Part shown: positions 50,582 through 59,275 of the stretch, piece by piece
Layout of the letters: each line of letters starts with the position of its first letter
Numbering within the stretch: position 1 is the stretch's first letter
Source: DATJPR01 sp963811705
GTDB taxonomy: Bacteria > Bacteroidota > Ignavibacteria > UBA10030 > UBA6906
Assembly: GCA_963811705.1 (NCBI GenBank)
Contig: CAWESL010000003.1
Span: 434,001-498,000 of the forward strand
DNA length: 64,000 nt
Direction of reading: 5' to 3'
The notes under the pieces: generated by a model
The model's input: the letters and a program-made list of their open reading frames with translations, nothing else
The model's database searches: none
What the model was told of the DNA's origin: nothing
Made by a program: the position numbers and the translations under genes

Positions 50582-53395
50582 ATGAAATCCAAAGAACGAC
50601 TCTTCCTTCTCGATGGGATGGCCCTCGCCTACCGGGCGTATTTTTCGTTCATCAGCAGACCTCTGATCAACAGCAAGGGGATGAACACCGGGGCGATTTA
50701 TGGCTTTACAACAGCGTTGTTGAAAATTCTCGACGATGAGCGACCGGAGCATGTCGCGGTCGTATTCGACACGCCGGAGCCGACATTCCGCCATAAGCTT
50801 TTCGACGCGTACAAGGCCACCCGGGAACGCATGCCCGAAGACATGGTGTCGCAACTGCAGGGCCTGAAGGACGTGGTCCGCGCATTCCATACGCCTCTCC
50901 TCGAACTCCCGGGCTACGAGGCCGATGATGTCATGGGGACGCTGGCCCGCCGGGCCGAGCGCGAAGGAGTCATGACCTACCTCGTCACCGGCGACAAAGA
51001 CTTTATGCAGTTGATCTCGCCGCTCATCAAAATCTACCGGCCGGGCAAGGCGGGCGCGGAGCCCGAGGTCGTCGATGAACGCGGCGTCAAGGAAAAATTC
51101 GGCGTCGCACCCGAAGCGGTCATCGATGTTCTTGCCCTCATCGGCGACAAGTCCGATAACGTTCCCGGGGTGCCCGGCGTCGGCGAGAAGACGGCTATTC
51201 CACTGATCCAGGAATACGGATCGTTGGAAGGCGTGTACAAGAACATTGACAAGATCCCGCAGAAAGGAGTGCGGGACAAGCTTGCCACGCACCGCGAGCT
51301 CGCGTTTCTTTCCAAGCGGCTGGTGACTATCGACGTCGACGCACCCGTGAAGATCGACTTTCATCAGCTCCGGGCGGCCCAGCGCGACGTCGCGCGCCTT
51401 CGCTCCCTGTTTGCCGAGTTCGAATTCAAGACCCTGGGCTCCCGGCTGGGTGGAACCGAAGCCTCTCCACCGCCAGCCCAGACCACGCCGGATGAACCGC
51501 CCGCGCCACTTTCGGCTCCCACGGACATCACCACCGACAAGCACGTCCATCATCTTGTACGGTCGAATGACGATCTCAAGAAGCTCTGTTCCGCGTTGAA
51601 AGCCGCTTCGGTCATCGCCGTCGACACCGAAACAACGGGCGTCGACGCCATGCGCGCAAGCATTGTCGGCCTTTCGTTTGCGACGGAGGAGCGCGAAGCG
51701 TGGTATGTCCCGGTGCGCACCGAATACTTTTCGGCCTCGGAAACTGCGGGCCTGTTCGATGCCCAGGGCGGCCTCCCGCCCGTCGGTCATCTTGCCACCG
51801 CTCTTCCCTGGGACGAAGTACGCGCGCGCCTTCAGCCGATCCTCGAAGACCCTTCCATCAAAAAGGTGGGTCAGAACGCGAAGTACGATATGCTGATTCT
51901 CCGCACGCATGGAATCGAACTGCAGGGACTCGCTTTCGACACCATGGTTGCCAGCTACGTGCTCCGGGCCGACGCGCAGCACAATCTGGATTCACTCGCG
52001 CTCGGGACATTGAACTACCGGATGGTTTCGTATGAGGATCTGACCGGGAAGGGACGCAACCAGAAGGCGATCACCGAGGTGCCGGTCGAGCGCCTGGCGG
52101 AGTATTCCGCGGAAGACGCCGACATTACGCTGCGATTGTACAACGCGCTCCGGGAGCGTCTCACGAAGGAAGGGTTGCTTGCACTCTGCGAAGAAATGGA
52201 GTTCCCGTTAATCGAGGTCCTTGTCCGGATGGAATCGACGGGGGTCTCGCTCGATACCGGACACCTCGGGGGAATGTCGAAGGAGATTGAGCGGTTGCTG
52301 CAGAACCTCGTCACGGAAATCCACCGCGATGCCGGCCAAACCTTCAATATCAACTCTACGCAGCAGCTGAGCGAAATCCTGTTCACGAAGCTCGGGCTTC
52401 CATCACAGAAAAAGACCAAGACCGGATTTTCGACCGATGTCAGCGTGCTCGAGGCGCTTCGGGAGCACCACCCCATCGTCCAGAAGCTTCTGGAGTTCCG
52501 TCAGCTGACGAAACTCAAGTCGACCTACGTCGACGCCCTTCCCTTGCTGATTCATCCCCGCACAGGGCGCGTGCACACATCGTATAATCAGACCGTGGCC
52601 GCGACGGGCCGGCTGTCTTCCAGCGATCCGAATCTCCAGAACATCCCCATCAGGACCGACGTCGGCCGTGAAATCCGCCGGGCGTTCATCCCTTCACGGG
52701 GAAACATTCTTCTGTCGGCGGATTATTCGCAGATTGAACTCCGCGTGATGGCGCACATGTCGGGCGACGAGACCCTGATCCAGGCATTCCGCGACGGAGA
52801 AGACATTCATGCCACGACCGCGGTCAAGGTGTTCGGCGTTTCTGCGCCCGAGGTCACGCGGGACATGCGGAGGAAAGCGAAAGAGGTGAATTTCGGGATC
52901 ATGTACGGCATCGGTCCGTTCGGACTGAAGATGCGGCTGGGGATTTCGCAGGGGGAAGCGCAGGAGATCATCAAGAAATACTTCGAGCGGTTCCCGAAGG
53001 TCCGGCAATACATCAACGATACGCTCCGGGATGCGCGCACGAACGGGTATGTGACAACAATGATGGGCAGGCGCAGACATTTCCCCGACATCACGAGCAA
53101 GAACCAGGTGGTCCGGTCCAATGCGGAACGGGCGGCGATCAATATGCCCATCCAGGGATCGGCAGCGGACATGATCAAGCTTGCGATGATCCGGATCGAT
53201 CGCGATGTCAGCAAGGAAGCGTTGAAAAGCCGGATGATCCTGCAGGTGCATGACGAGCTGGTCTTTGAAACGACGAAAGCCGAAGCATCGAAGCTAAGCG
53301 CCCTGGTGAAGGACAGGATGCAGCGTGCAGTGGAGCTGAAGGTACCTGTCGAGGTTGAGATCGGGACGGGGGAAAACTGGCTCGAAGCTCACTGA
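50582..53395 (+). CDS. polA: DNA polymerase I
   Basis: A 937-residue repair and Okazaki-maturation polymerase with three active-looking domains. The 5' nuclease (1-290) has LLDGMALAYRAYF, GYEADDVMGTLARRAE, LVTGDKDFMQL and IGDKSDNVPGVPGVGEKTA. The 3'-5' exonuclease (about 325-515) keeps its acidic residues in VDTETTGVD, NAKYDML and YSAEDADITLRLY. The polymerase has GRLSSSDPNLQNIPIRTD, LSADYSQIELRVMAHMSGD (metal Asp), RRKAKEVNFGIMYGIG and LQVHDELVFE (metal Asp). A Pro-rich linker of about 30 residues after 295 separates the first two. ATG 50582 is the natural start. Confidence 0.97.
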   Translation: MKSKERLFLLDGMALAYRAYFSFISRPLINSKGMNTGAIYGFTTALLKILDDERPEHVAVVFDTPEPTFRHKLFDAYKATRERMPEDMVSQLQGLKDVVRAFHTPLLELPGYEADDVMGTLARRAEREGVMTYLVTGDKDFMQLISPLIKIYRPGKAGAEPEVVDERGVKEKFGVAPEAVIDVLALIGDKSDNVPGVPGVGEKTAIPLIQEYGSLEGVYKNIDKIPQKGVRDKLATHRELAFLSKRLVTIDVDAPVKIDFHQLRAAQRDVARLRSLFAEFEFKTLGSRLGGTEASPPPAQTTPDEPPAPLSAPTDITTDKHVHHLVRSNDDLKKLCSALKAASVIAVDTETTGVDAMRASIVGLSFATEEREAWYVPVRTEYFSASETAGLFDAQGGLPPVGHLATALPWDEVRARLQPILEDPSIKKVGQNAKYDMLILRTHGIELQGLAFDTMVASYVLRADAQHNLDSLALGTLNYRMVSYEDLTGKGRNQKAITEVPVERLAEYSAEDADITLRLYNALRERLTKEGLLALCEEMEFPLIEVLVRMESTGVSLDTGHLGGMSKEIERLLQNLVTEIHRDAGQTFNINSTQQLSEILFTKLGLPSQKKTKTGFSTDVSVLEALREHHPIVQKLLEFRQLTKLKSTYVDALPLLIHPRTGRVHTSYNQTVAATGRLSSSDPNLQNIPIRTDVGREIRRAFIPSRGNILLSADYSQIELRVMAHMSGDETLIQAFRDGEDIHATTAVKVFGVSAPEVTRDMRRKAKEVNFGIMYGIGPFGLKMRLGISQGEAQEIIKKYFERFPKVRQYINDTLRDARTNGYVTTMMGRRRHFPDITSKNQVVRSNAERAAINMPIQGSAADMIKLAMIRIDRDVSKEALKSRMILQVHDELVFETTKAEASKLSALVKDRMQRAVELKVPVEVEIGTGENWLEAH

Positions 53396-53483
53396 GAAAC
53401 CACGATGGACGCCGGTCGATGCCCAGGAGGGAATCGACAAATGGAACGATCCGGCGCTTTGGCCCGGCCGGAAACCGCTTGAC

Positions 53484-53504
53484 AACCGGGATCAGCCGGT
53501 TTTC
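53484..53504 (+). terminator. Possible weak terminator after polA
   Basis: The arms aaccgg and ccggtt with a 6-nt loop, then a short T-rich ttc, lie about 90 nt downstream of the polA stop. The stem is short, so this is tentative. Confidence 0.3.
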
Positions 53505-53530
53505 TGCAAATCGGCTGCTCCGGGGTTCAC

Positions 53531-53565
53531 GATTGACTTTCGTCCATTGAACTTGTGACTATTGC
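53531..53565. repeat. Heptamer-period repeat over the stop of the LiaF-like gene
   Basis: Sevens such as ccattga, acttgtg and actattg match the ccattgt/ctattga words of the 659-782 spacer. The last unit supplies the TAG stop (minus strand) of the gene at 53559-54083. Confidence 0.6.
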
Positions 53566-54083
53566 GATGCATCTTCGTGACGGTTTGCTTTCAGTTGGTT
53601 CAGCAGCATCGCCACTCCAAAGAGCACCAGCGACACCGGCCACCAGGTTCGCAGGAAATCGATGACCGCCCACCGGTCGATATACCCCTCTTCGGCAACA
53701 ACGATGACGGCGCCGAGACTGATAAGGAGAAGCGAAGGAACAAGAAGATGCCATCGGTTCAACGCGGTGAAATAAACGAAGAGGATCCCGACCCCGGCAA
53801 GAATCATCAGGGAAGGGACGATGAGAAAGGAGGGAATGTAGAGAAACGTGTAGGTCGAGAGTAATTTGTACCCTCCGATGCCAACCGCGCACACGCCGAG
53901 GAACATCCCTTTCCCCTTGCTGGTGAATCCTTTCACCATCAACGACGCCCCGCCGATGCACACCGCCGCCCACCAGACTTCCCGCCACGCGATGGGAAGC
54001 ACATGGAGTTGATGGAGCAGAAGCACGGCGCCAATGGCAATCATGCCGATCCCGAGCCAGGGACGGCGAGAGAAGGGTTGCAT
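53559..54083 (-). CDS. LiaF-like (DUF5668-type) small membrane protein
   Basis: A 174-residue protein of short helices in pairs: WLGIGMIAIGAVLLLHQLHVLP, VWWAAVCIGGASLMVKGF, FLIVPSLMILAGVGILFVYF, LLVPSLLLISLGAVIVV and WWPVSLVLFGVAMLLNQL. The repeated W/G-I-x-L-I-x-x-G pattern is that of the N-terminal membrane part of LiaF and of DUF5668. It lies 78 nt downstream of a double-PspC protein, which has the same helices in its middle. Both are probably envelope-stress components. The stop lies within a heptamer repeat. A frame from 54123 is overlap. Confidence 0.75.
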   Translation of the reverse strand: MQPFSRRPWLGIGMIAIGAVLLLHQLHVLPIAWREVWWAAVCIGGASLMVKGFTSKGKGMFLGVCAVGIGGYKLLSTYTFLYIPSFLIVPSLMILAGVGILFVYFTALNRWHLLVPSLLLISLGAVIVVAEEGYIDRWAVIDFLRTWWPVSLVLFGVAMLLNQLKANRHEDASQ

Positions 54084-54161
54084 GAGTGCTCCTTTCTGGA
54101 ATTGGGAATTGAAGCGGGTGCAATCGTATCAGGCCGATCGCGGAGACAACGACCGACGGCC

Positions 54162-54878
54162 TTAGGGGGCCGCCGGCGTTACCGGTTGGACGAAAGGCTC
54201 ATTGGGAACGATGATCGCCATCGCAACGTAGAGCAGGATCATGAAGCCGAACGATGCGAATGCTGCGACCACAAAAAGGATCCTGATGATGGTCGGATCG
54301 ACGTTTGCGTAGGTCGCGATTCCACCGCACACTCCGAAGAGTTTCCGCTCAACGCGCGACTTGTAGAGTCGGAGAGGTTGTGACATGGGAGGTGCCTCGT
54401 TGTCTGTTGACTGCGATGGTTGGTCCGGAGACGATTCCGGCGTTCCTTGCGCCTGCGCGCCCGCCGACGTCATCAGACCGTTTCGACCGCCGAACAGGAA
54501 CGCGACTCCGGCGAGGATGAGAATGACGGGGAGCATATAGTCCCACGAAAATCCCCACCAGTGCAGATAGTATGGAATGTCCAGATTTCTTAGAAGCCAG
54601 AGGATCCCCACGACCACGAGAAGAATCCCCCAGAATTTCGCGTTCGCTCCGGCGGACGAGGACGTTGCCCGCGGCGTCGCCGCGAGCGGGACGGGGTTCA
54701 CGGGAATGATGAACATCGCCGCAAGATAGAGAATGATTCCTGATCCACCCAGGAGGGTGAGAAGGACCCAGGTGATGCGAATCAGGGTGACCTCCACGCC
54801 GAAAAACTCCGCCAGGCCACCGCACACGCCATCAATCATGCGCTCTGAGCGCGATTTGTAGAGACGTTTGGAAGCCAT
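54162..54878 (-). CDS. Membrane protein with two PspC domains
   Basis: A 238-residue protein. It has a first PspC domain (LYKSRSERMIDGVCGGLAEFFGVEVTLIRITWVLL, then one or two helices). A middle LiaF-like region follows (KFWGILLVVVGILWLLRNLDIP and YMLPVILILAGVAFLFGGRNG), then a polar Ser/Pro/Gln linker. A second PspC domain (LYKSRVERKLFGVCGGIATYANVDPTIIRILFVV) ends it. PspC acts in the phage-shock envelope-stress response. A single polypeptide with two copies would behave as a built-in dimer. ATG 54878 has AAGGAGGG upstream; the frame from 54962 only adds leader sequence. The LiaF-like gene follows in the same transcript. Confidence 0.85.
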   Translation of the reverse strand: MASKRLYKSRSERMIDGVCGGLAEFFGVEVTLIRITWVLLTLLGGSGIILYLAAMFIIPVNPVPLAATPRATSSSAGANAKFWGILLVVVGILWLLRNLDIPYYLHWWGFSWDYMLPVILILAGVAFLFGGRNGLMTSAGAQAQGTPESSPDQPSQSTDNEAPPMSQPLRLYKSRVERKLFGVCGGIATYANVDPTIIRILFVVAAFASFGFMILLYVAMAIIVPNEPFVQPVTPAAP

Positions 54879-54970
54879 AGGGTATCCCTCCTTCGGGACA
54901 GCTCTGCGAGCGTCCCCTATATTTGCATACGCGAGGGAGTGGCAGAAGTTACGCCAATACAAAGAGAGAA

Positions 54971-55020
54971 GGGGGGATGGGGAGACGGGGAGATGGGGAG
55001 ATGGGGAGACGAGGGGAGTT
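54971..55020. repeat. Octamer-period G-rich tandem repeat
   Basis: Repeated ggggagat/ggggagac units lie upstream of the double-PspC gene. The plus strand has many G3-G4 runs spaced by 4 nt, so it could form a G-quadruplex. The word style matches gagactat repeats at 14445-14473. Confidence 0.75.
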
Positions 55021-55085
55021 GGGAAAAGAAGAACAATTTAGATTTCGGATGCCGGATAGATGAGATCTGAAATGGGCTCGGCTTT

Positions 55086-55118
55086 CTTCCTACTGCCCAC
55101 GTCCTACTTCCTACTCTT
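55086..55118. repeat. Third copy of the RNase P P12 heptamer family
   Basis: Read on the minus strand it contains gagtaggaagtaggacgt, the same 18 bases as the left arm inside rnpB (7280-7297). It ends 13 nt beyond the frr stop, where it might influence the 3' end of the rplM-frr transcript. Confidence 0.8.
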
Positions 55119-55131
55119 GGCCGATCCCCTG

Positions 55132-55689
55132 CTACACCTCCATGATCTCTTTTTCTTTCTGCGTAAGATGGGCGTCGATGTCTTTCGTCGCCTTGTCCGT
55201 CATCTTCTGGAGTTCGGCCTCGCCCTTCTTTCGCTCGTCCTCGGAGAAATGCTCGGCCTTCTCGGATTTTTTCAGGTGTTCCATGGCATCGCGACGGACG
55301 TTCCGGATGGCGATTTTTCCTTCTTCTCCGAATTTCTTCGTCAGCTTCACCAGTTCGCGGCGGCGTTCTTCGTTCAGCGGCGGGATCGGGACGCGAACGA
55401 TCTGGCCGTCCTTTGAAGGATTGAGACCGAGGTTCGCTGTCTGAATCGCTTTTTGAACGGCATCAAGCATTCCCTTGTCGTAGGGAGTGACGGTCAGGGT
55501 ATGCACGTCCGCCACGCCGATATTGCCGACATGCGTTAACTGCATCGGCGTCCCAAAATAATCGACCTTGACACCCTCCAGCAGTGTGGTGGTGGCCTTT
55601 CCCGTCCGGATCTTTGCCAACTCCTGACGAACCACCTCGACGGCTTTCTTCATCTTGTCGTCGCCTTCCTTCAGGATCTCCTTGACCAT
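55132..55689 (-). CDS. frr: Ribosome recycling factor
   Basis: With EF-G it splits the post-termination ribosome. The 185 residues match: MKKAVEVVRQELAKIRTGKATTTLLEGVKVDYFG, then VPIPPLNEERRRELVKLTKKFGEEGKIAIRNVRRDAMEHLK and the closing KDIDAHLTQKEKEIMEV. ATG 55689 is chosen over an overlapping upstream frame. It lies 11 nt after pyrH in the usual tsf-pyrH-frr order. Confidence 0.97.
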   Translation of the reverse strand: MVKEILKEGDDKMKKAVEVVRQELAKIRTGKATTTLLEGVKVDYFGTPMQLTHVGNIGVADVHTLTVTPYDKGMLDAVQKAIQTANLGLNPSKDGQIVRVPIPPLNEERRRELVKLTKKFGEEGKIAIRNVRRDAMEHLKKSEKAEHFSEDERKKGEAELQKMTDKATKDIDAHLTQKEKEIMEV

Positions 55690-55700
55690 GACAGGCTCCG

Positions 55701-56444
55701 CTAACTGTTTTGGATGAGTGGAGAGACCGTTTCCTTCACCGTCGTTCCCACCGGCTCGCCCAGGACAATGCGCTTCAGGTTGCCGACCGTGTTCATGTTG
55801 AACACCATGATCGGGAGATTGTTTTCCTCGCACAGCGCGATGGCGGTGAGGTCCATCACCTTGAGATTTCTTTTCAGTACATCCCGGTAGGTAATTTGTT
55901 CAAAGCGGAACGCTTCGGGATTCCGCTCAGGGTCGGCATCATAGACGCCGTCTACCCGCGTCCCCTTCATGATCACATCGGCTTCGATCTCAACCGCTCG
56001 CAGCGCCGCGGCGGTATCGGTGGTGAAGTACGGATTGCCGGTCCCGGCCCCGAAGATCACGATGCGTCCCTTTTCCAGGTGACGGATCGCCCGCCGCCGG
56101 ATGAACGGCTCGGCGATCACGTCCATCCTGATCGCCGACATCAGCCGCGTGAACATCCCTTCGTTCTCGAGGGCGCTCTGCAGCGCCATCGCATTGATCA
56201 GCGTGGCAAGCATTCCCATGTGATCGCCGGTGACCTTGTCGATCCCCGTCGAGGAATTCTGCACGCCGCGGAAGATATTCCCTCCGCCGATGACGATCCC
56301 CACCTCGACCCCCAGATCGCGGATCTCTTTGATCTCCTGGGAATACCTCTTCAGGACGACCGGGTCGATGCCGAACTGTTGCTCACCCATCAGGGCTTCG
56401 CCGCTCAGCTTCAACAGGATCCTTTTGTACTGGGGGGTGGGCAT
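55701..56444 (-). CDS. pyrH: Uridylate kinase
   Basis: Phosphorylates UMP to UDP; a hexameric amino-acid-kinase-fold enzyme. The 247 residues contain RILLKLSGEALMG, GVEVGIVIGGGNIFRG, GDHMGMLATLINAMALQ, VIFGAGTGNPYFTTDTAAALRA and VMKGTRVDGVYDADP. It lies between tsf and frr with gaps of 3 and 11 nt. Confidence 0.97.
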   Translation of the reverse strand: MPTPQYKRILLKLSGEALMGEQQFGIDPVVLKRYSQEIKEIRDLGVEVGIVIGGGNIFRGVQNSSTGIDKVTGDHMGMLATLINAMALQSALENEGMFTRLMSAIRMDVIAEPFIRRRAIRHLEKGRIVIFGAGTGNPYFTTDTAAALRAVEIEADVIMKGTRVDGVYDADPERNPEAFRFEQITYRDVLKRNLKVMDLTAIALCEENNLPIMVFNMNTVGNLKRIVLGEPVGTTVKETVSPLIQNS

Positions 56445-56447
56445 GAA

Positions 56448-57302
56448 TCAGACACTTTCCTCGCCGAGATGGTACCGGACGAACTGTTTCACAGCGACCG
56501 CCGGTCCTGCTTCGCGCAGGATCTCGCCGACCGTTTTCCCCTGGTCCTTGATGTACATTTGCTCAACGAGCGCGACTTCCTGGTAAAATTTCTCGAGACG
56601 CCCATTGGCAATTTTGTCCAGCACCTGGGCAGGCTTCCCCTCGTTCTTTGCCTGGGTCCTGTAGATCTCCACTTCCCGCTCAACGGTGGTCTTCTCGACC
56701 TGTTCCCGGCTCACGACAAGGGGGTTCATCGCGGCGATCTGCATTGCGATGTCGCGTCCGGTCGTCCTTTCGGACTGCTCCACGGTCACCCCGTGGAGTT
56801 CCACGAGGACGCCGATCTTGCTCCCCATATGGGTATAGTTGCTCACCATCCCATCGGAAGATTCCAGGAGCTTGAACCGCCGCACTTCAATCTTCTCGCC
56901 CACCTTCGCGAGCAGGTCGTTCAGCATCGCGCTGAGCGGCTTGCCGTCGGACGTGGACGATGCCATCAGTGCTTCGATGCTGCCGGGCTTGTTCTTCTCC
57001 ACGGCCCCGGCGACGGCGGCGGCGAACGATGTGAAATCGTCGCTGCGACCGACAAAATCCGTCTCGCAATTCACTTCGATGACCACGCCGGACTTCCGGT
57101 CCGCGCTGACGCGGGAGACGATCATTCCTTCTTTTGCGGAACGGTCCGCCCGTTTTACCGCGACGGCGGCACCTTTCTTCCGGAGATATTCGATCGCCGC
57201 CTTGATGTCGCCTTTTGTCTCTTCGAGCGCTTTCTTGCAGTCCATCATCCCCGCGCCGGTCTTCTCGCGGAGGTTCTTTATGTCTTCTGTCGTAATTGCC
57301 AT
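56448..57302 (-). CDS. tsf: Translation elongation factor Ts
   Basis: The nucleotide exchange factor for EF-Tu, 284 residues. IKNLREKTGAGMMDCKKALEETKGDIKAAIEYLRKKG is the N-terminal UBA-like domain, and VVIEVNCETDFVGRSDDF holds the EF-Tu contact TDFV. The dimerisation core and the C-terminal LVEQMYIKDQGKTVGEIL module follow. It lies 30 nt after rpsB, the standard pair. Confidence 0.97.
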   Translation of the reverse strand: MAITTEDIKNLREKTGAGMMDCKKALEETKGDIKAAIEYLRKKGAAVAVKRADRSAKEGMIVSRVSADRKSGVVIEVNCETDFVGRSDDFTSFAAAVAGAVEKNKPGSIEALMASSTSDGKPLSAMLNDLLAKVGEKIEVRRFKLLESSDGMVSNYTHMGSKIGVLVELHGVTVEQSERTTGRDIAMQIAAMNPLVVSREQVEKTTVEREVEIYRTQAKNEGKPAQVLDKIANGRLEKFYQEVALVEQMYIKDQGKTVGEILREAGPAVAVKQFVRYHLGEESV

Positions 57303-57332
57303 AGCCTTTATGAGTTCAGTGTGGGGGGGAAC

Positions 57333-58088
57333 TTACCGCGAATCCGCCGCGGAGTCTTTTCCCTTGTTCTCCGCCTCGGCGGCCATTTCCGCCTGGTGGA
57401 CGACAGCCAGTTCGCGACCCTCGACCGCCGCATCGGTGATGTGCTTCATGATAATCTGGATCGATTTGATCGCGTCATCGTTTGCAGGCACCACATAGTC
57501 GATCGGCTCGGGGTCACAGTTCGTATCGACGATGGCGAACACCGGGATGTTCAGCCGTTTTGCTTCCTTGACTGCGATGGCTTCCTTCTTTACGTCGACC
57601 ACGAACATCGCGCCCGGGAGACGCGTCATATCGACGACGCCGGAAAGGACGTTGTTGAGCTTTTCCTTCTCGCGATGAAGCATCAGGATTTCCTTCTTGG
57701 TCAGCTTCTCGAAGGTTCCGTCGTTTTCCATCTTCTCGATGTTCGTGAGGCGCTTCACGCTCTTCCGGATGGTCGTAAAATTCGTCAGGCAGCCTCCCAG
57801 CCAGCGCTCGCTGACATAGAACTGCCCTGCCCGCACGGCTTCCTCCTTGATGAGATCCTTCGCCTGTTTCTTGGTGCCGACGAACAGGATTCGTTTTCCC
57901 TCAGCGACGATTGTGGAAAGCGCGTTGCATGCCTCATCGAGAAGCATGCTGGTCTTCATGAGGTCGATGATATGAATGCCGTTGCGCTCCATGAAAATGA
58001 AGGGGCGCATCTTGGGGTTCCAGCGGCGGGTGAGGTGGCCGAAGTGACAACCGGCGGCGAGAAGTTCGGAGACTTCAACGCGGGACAT
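57333..58088 (-). CDS. rpsB: Small ribosomal subunit protein uS2
   Basis: A 251-residue S2. VSELLAAGCHFGHLTRRWNPKMRPFIFMERNGIHIIDL opens it; ILFVGTKKQAKDLI, RWLGGCLTNFTTI, PGAMFVVDVKKEAIAVKEAKRL and VDTNCDPEPIDYVVPANDDA follow. A polar Ala/Glu tail ends the protein. It stands 167 nt downstream of rpsI, a gap long enough for a regulated leader, though I see no named S2 leader motif. Confidence 0.97.
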   Translation of the reverse strand: MSRVEVSELLAAGCHFGHLTRRWNPKMRPFIFMERNGIHIIDLMKTSMLLDEACNALSTIVAEGKRILFVGTKKQAKDLIKEEAVRAGQFYVSERWLGGCLTNFTTIRKSVKRLTNIEKMENDGTFEKLTKKEILMLHREKEKLNNVLSGVVDMTRLPGAMFVVDVKKEAIAVKEAKRLNIPVFAIVDTNCDPEPIDYVVPANDDAIKSIQIIMKHITDAAVEGRELAVVHQAEMAAEAENKGKDSAADSR

Positions 58089-58255
58089 AGTGATCCTTTC
58101 GAATGAGTTTTTCGTCTACTCCCATCACCTTGCCGCGCCATCCCGTCGGGGACACTCACGCGTCAATCCGGAAGTATGAGTGATTGCCGTCGGGCATCCC
58201 GCAACGAGGCCTCTCGAAAGGGGGACGCTGCGTGCCGACGGGTACAACAACATTG

Positions 58256-58648
58256 TTAGCGCTTCGAGAACTGGAAGCGTTTGCGCGCTTTCTTCTGACC
58301 GTATTTCTTCCGTTCCACCATGCGCGGGTCGCGGGTGAGAAGTCCCGCCGTGCGCAAGGTCGCACGATGGTCCTCGCTGATAATGACCAGGGCACGAGCG
58401 ATGCTCAGGCTGGCAGCACCGGCCTGACCGGTCGGGCCACCCCCTTCGACCTTGATAGCGATGTCATACTTGCCCGCCGTTTCCGTGACCTGCAGCGGCG
58501 TCAGAACGGCCTGCCGCAACGTCTCGATGGGAAAGTACTGCTCCAGCGGGCGTTTGTTGACCGTGACGATCCCGCTGCCCGGGGTGAGGGTGACTCTGGC
58601 GACGGCGGTCTTGCGACGCCCGACAGTTACGGTGTTTGTTCCAGCCAT
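58256..58648 (-). CDS. rpsI: Small ribosomal subunit protein uS9
   Basis: A 130-residue S9. TVGRRKTAVARVTLTPGSGIVTVNKRPLEQYFP is the N-terminal core. GGGPTGQAGAASLSIARAL and the basic C-terminal tail ending KKARKRFQFSKR, which reaches the P-site tRNA, follow. It lies 15 nt after rplM, the near-universal pair. Confidence 0.97.
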   Translation of the reverse strand: MAGTNTVTVGRRKTAVARVTLTPGSGIVTVNKRPLEQYFPIETLRQAVLTPLQVTETAGKYDIAIKVEGGGPTGQAGAASLSIARALVIISEDHRATLRTAGLLTRDPRMVERKKYGQKKARKRFQFSKR

Positions 58649-58663
58649 GCGCGCGTTCTACTC

Positions 58664-59113
58664 CTACAACGATGTGGTGGGAATCTTGTGAGCTTCAGGC
58701 TGTTGCGCCGAATGCGGGTGATCGGCCCCTGGATAGACCTTCAGTTTTCCGAAGATCTTCCTTCCAAGCTTGTTGTGCGGCAACATGCCTTTGACGGCAT
58801 GCTCGACGACGCGCTCGGGTCGCTTCTTCAGGACATCCTGGAATTTCTCGAATGTCGCCCCTCCCGGGTATCCGGTGTAATGGAAATATTCCTTGAGCTC
58901 CGTCCGTTTGCCCGTGAGGCGGATCTTCGCCGCGTTCACGACGACGACAAAATCACCCAGGTCCGCGTTCGGGGTGAACATGGGATTGTGCTTGCCACGC
59001 AAAAGGCGCGCGACTTCACTGGCAAGACGGCCGAGCGTCTGACCATCGGCATCGACTACATGCCACTTGCGGTCGACATCCGCCAGCGTAAAGAAGCGTG
59101 TCGTTTTGTCCAC
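58664..59113 (-). CDS. rplM: Large ribosomal subunit protein uL13
   Basis: A 149-residue L13. WHVVDADGQTLGRLASEVARLLRGKHNPMFTP, GDFVVVVNAAKIRLTGKR, YFHYTGYPGGAT, VEHAVKGMLPHNKLGR and LKVYPGADHPHSAQQPE are all family segments. GTG 59113 is the start, preceded by CAGGAG. A strong promoter lies 52-80 nt upstream. Confidence 0.97.
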   Translation of the reverse strand: MDKTTRFFTLADVDRKWHVVDADGQTLGRLASEVARLLRGKHNPMFTPNADLGDFVVVVNAAKIRLTGKRTELKEYFHYTGYPGGATFEKFQDVLKKRPERVVEHAVKGMLPHNKLGRKIFGKLKVYPGADHPHSAQQPEAHKIPTTSL

Positions 59114-59164
59114 GTGATACTCCTGAAGAAACGTTGAATTTCGTAATGGGAAGTTCAGCTTGCA

Positions 59165-59193
59165 AATTTACCGAAAATCGCTGCAAAAGTCAA
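59165..59193 (-). promoter_or_regulatory. Sigma-70-type promoter of the rplM-rpsI operon
   Basis: On the minus strand, TTGACT (59193-59188), 17 nt, then TAAATT (59170-59165). The predicted start near 59158 leaves a 45-nt leader to the rplM GTG. Confidence 0.75.
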
Positions 59194-59275
59194 GAAACAT
59201 TCCCGGAGACGGGTCGACGAACGACAAACACAAGAAAAACGCCCCCCACACCCTTGGTTTCCCGGAGGAATAGGC

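Noticed and set aside
48695..51982. Very long minus-strand open frame (over 1000 codons) across the MFS gene and polA
   Set aside because: Only its last 187 codons (from 49255) are a real gene, the cobalamin adenosyltransferase. The rest is antisense to clear MFS and PolA coding sequence and has an Arg/His/Asp-rich composition typical of shadow frames in GC-rich DNA.
55710..58106. Long plus-strand frame opposite pyrH, tsf and rpsB
   Set aside because: Shadow of three translation genes; composition and boundaries show no own signal.
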